Assembly (NCBI GenBank): GCA_946534745.1
Contig: CAMNDA010000035.1
Span: forward strand, 1-5,959
From: an uncultured Verrucomicrobiota bacterium
GTDB taxonomy: Bacteria > Verrucomicrobiota > Kiritimatiellia > RFP12 > UBA3636
Reading direction: 5' to 3'
Length of the DNA: 5,959 nt
Of this stretch, positions 4,235 through 5,959 are shown piece after piece (position 1 is the first letter of the stretch; every line of letters begins with the position of its first letter). The position numbers and the translations under genes are program-made. Below the pieces are notes generated by a model that searched no databases, was not told where the DNA came from, and saw nothing but the letters and a program-made list of their open reading frames with translations.

Positions 4235-5959
4235 CTAGCGGGCGATGCGGAGCGCGGGGAGGAGGTCCTCGACGAAGCGCGCGTCGAAGGAGAAGAGCGC
4301 GGCGCCGGCGTAGCCCTCGCGGTAGGCCTCGCGCAGCTGCTCCAGGAGCTCGTCGGGCTCGAGGAAGGACTCGCGCGCGCACGGGCCGAGGCCGCAGACG
4401 AGGCGGTCGCGGCCGCCGCGCTGCCGCTCCAGGAACGCGCGGAGGGCGCCGAGCGAGCCGAAGTAGTTCATCGGGACGGCGCGGTCGACGATCCCGCGCG
4501 CGAGCCAGCCCCGCCAGTCCTGCCCGACGTTGTCGCGGCACGCCGGATACGAGCCGTAGACCGCGACCGAGAGCTCGCACGCCGGCGCGGCGGCGCGCAG
4601 CTCGCGCCGGACGCGCGCGACGAGCTCCGTCACGGCCGCGGCGGAGCGCTTCTCGCGCGTGGCGGCGTCCGGGTAGCGGACGAAGTCGAGCTGGATGCCG
4701 GCCACGCCCTCCTTCCGCGCGATCGAGACGGCGGCGAGGGCGATGTCCTTCGCGTTGGCGGGGACGGCGGGGTTGAGCCACCCGATCGCCTTCCCGGACG
4801 GGTCGTGCAGCAGCCGCCCCGCCTTCGCGAAGCCGGCGAAGCGGTCGTCCGGCGCGTTCTCGAACTGCAGCGCCGGGAGCCACGCGTGGACGCGGACGCC
4901 GAAGGCGCGGCACGCGGCGACGGCCTCCGGGAACGGGTCGGCGGGCGCGCCGGCGACGCGCGGCACGCCCGGGATCGCGGCGACGGCGCCCGCGAGCGAT
5001 CCGGCGTAGAGGTAGACGTCGGTGACGCCCGCCGAGGCGAGCTGCGCGGCGGCGACGCGCCACGAGGGGCACGCGGGCGGGAGGCTCCCGTTCGGGACCC
5101 ACACGGCGAGCGGCCGCCCGGCGCGCGCGGGTTCGAGAGGCAGCGCGGCGCACCGCGCGAGGCGGACCCCGGCGGCGAGCTCCCAGACGTTGGACTGCGC
5201 CGCTCCGTAGAGCCCGCGCGAGCAGAGCTCCGCGCGGGCGGCGTCGACCTTCCGGACGTTGTGGAAGACCGACCGCACGATCTCGCGGCGCCCCTCGGGC
5301 GCGAGGCGGACGAGCGCGGCCTCGGCGCCGGCGGCGTCCTTCGCGCCGGCGACGGCCCAGGCGGCCGCCTCGAGCGCCTTCTCGGAGGTGCGCCAGAGCG
5401 GCGCGTGCATCGTGCAGGTGAGCGAGGAGAGCAGGCGCGCGCGGTCGCGCGCGGAGGCGTCCTCGTAGAGCGTCCGGACGATCCAGAAGCCCTTCGGGCC
5501 GCGGAAGATCGCGGCGGGCCCGCGTTTTCCGGCGGCGTCCTCCCAGTGCGCGATCGCGCGGACGTCCGGCGCCGCGGTGCGCAGCGAGAAGACCGCGGAG
5601 GCGCGGGTCTCGACCCGGGCGGGCGCGTTGAGCGGGCGCGACTCGGCGAAGCGGAAGGCCGTCCACGCGCCGCCGCCCGGGGGCGGGGTGCGCTCCTTCG
5701 GCGGAGCCGTGACGCCGAACCACGCGGCGAGCTTCGGCGACTCCGAGCCGTGCACGACGACGCGGCCGCCGCGCGCGACGAAGGCGTCGAGCGCGGCGAG
5801 GTCGGAGCGGTCGACGCGCGAGAGGTGCAGCAGGTGCGCGACGCGGCAGGGCTCGCGCAGCGCGGCGGCGAGCGCGGACTGGGGGAAGACCGGCGCGGCG
5901 AGGCCCGCGCGGCCGAGGAGGCGCGAGGCGGAGACGGCGCGCGAGCGGGCGAAGCGGGC
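4235..5959 (-). CDS. GHL10 (DUF187-like) family glycosidase-like protein, 5' end outside window
   Basis: The reading frame is open from its TAG stop at 4235 to the right edge, giving 574 visible residues; the true start is beyond the window. An apparent GTG start at 5755 is inside a domain: residues just before it read LDAFVARGGRVVV and continue into HGSESPKLAAWFGV, a typical strand-turn-helix of the Rossmann-like (glutamine-amidotransferase or beta-galactosidase trimerisation-like) module found before many glycosidase barrels. A middle region follows (about 80-280). The barrel spans about 282-573, with AVWVPNG near its start (285-291), VHAWLPA (357-363), the family's signature LDFVRYP (424-430; Asp425, Arg428, Tyr429) and VPMNYF (495-500). 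GHL10 proteins are putative hydrolases of glycans, mostly exported, but a signal peptide would be out of view. Substrate unknown. Stop lies 69 nt before pduL, with a promoter in between. Confidence 0.85.
   Translation of the reverse strand, partial: ARFARSRAVSASRLLGRAGLAAPVFPQSALAAALREPCRVAHLLHLSRVDRSDLAALDAFVARGGRVVVHGSESPKLAAWFGVTAPPKERTPPPGGGAWTAFRFAESRPLNAPARVETRASAVFSLRTAAPDVRAIAHWEDAAGKRGPAAIFRGPKGFWIVRTLYEDASARDRARLLSSLTCTMHAPLWRTSEKALEAAAWAVAGAKDAAGAEAALVRLAPEGRREIVRSVFHNVRKVDAARAELCSRGLYGAAQSNVWELAAGVRLARCAALPLEPARAGRPLAVWVPNGSLPPACPSWRVAAAQLASAGVTDVYLYAGSLAGAVAAIPGVPRVAGAPADPFPEAVAACRAFGVRVHAWLPALQFENAPDDRFAGFAKAGRLLHDPSGKAIGWLNPAVPANAKDIALAAVSIARKEGVAGIQLDFVRYPDAATREKRSAAAVTELVARVRRELRAAAPACELSVAVYGSYPACRDNVGQDWRGWLARGIVDRAVPMNYFGSLGALRAFLERQRGGRDRLVCGLGPCARESFLEPDELLEQLREAYREGYAGAALFSFDARFVEDLLPALRIAR

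Noticed and set aside
5753..5755. GTG at 5755 as start of the GHL10-like protein
   Set aside because: The frame continues upstream without a stop to the window edge and encodes a module that spans this codon.

Overview
The window is GC-rich bacterial chromosomal DNA. Coding third positions are almost all G or C, and Lys in nusG is always AAG. I see no phage, transposon, CRISPR or plasmid signature. The NusG sequence, with an enlarged loop in its NGN domain, together with the GHL10-type and kinase-glycosidase proteins, would fit the Planctomycetes-Verrucomicrobia-Chlamydiae group (for example Verrucomicrobiota or Kiritimatiellota). This placement is an impression from protein style only and was not tested.

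Layout. Positions 51-668 (+) encode the transcription factor NusG. It ends at a strong, roughly symmetrical hairpin (707-738) that also closes a convergent tRNA unit read on the minus strand: tRNA-Gly(GCC) at 838-912, then tRNA-Lys(CUU) at 748-823, both with encoded CCA. A good promoter for the tRNAs lies at 935-963, with A-tracts behind it. From 1004 to the right edge all genes are on the minus strand. In transcription order these are: a 5'-truncated GHL10 (DUF187-like) glycosidase-like protein (4235 to beyond 5959); PduL-type phosphotransacylase (3590-4165) behind its own promoter; the tRNA t6A-modification ATPase TsaE (3112-3570); and, overlapping the tsaE stop by 4 nt, a 703-residue fusion of a Kdo/WaaP-like kinase with a clan GH-A-like barrel (1004-3115).

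How the genes relate. nusG and the tRNAs are core information-processing genes, and both tRNAs read codons favoured in this GC-rich DNA. PduL (acyl-CoA/acyl-phosphate exchange, probably energy or acetate metabolism), TsaE (tRNA modification) and the kinase-GH fusion (probably envelope glycan chemistry) look like one transcription unit from the promoter at 4203-4231. They share no obvious pathway, so the grouping may be only co-expression.

The most unusual items are: (i) the kinase-GH fusion, whose barrel keeps a Thr-Glu-Phe nucleophile-like motif but has His-Ala where the Asn-Glu acid/base pair normally sits; (ii) a C in place of the near-universal U55 in the tRNA-Gly T-loop, next to a tRNA-Lys with a U-U mismatch in its T-stem; (iii) two promoters sharing the extended -10 form TGCTAGAnT; (iv) absence of clear Shine-Dalgarno sequences at all four visible starts. 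No wholly new system is evident; the fusion protein is the best candidate for undescribed biochemistry.
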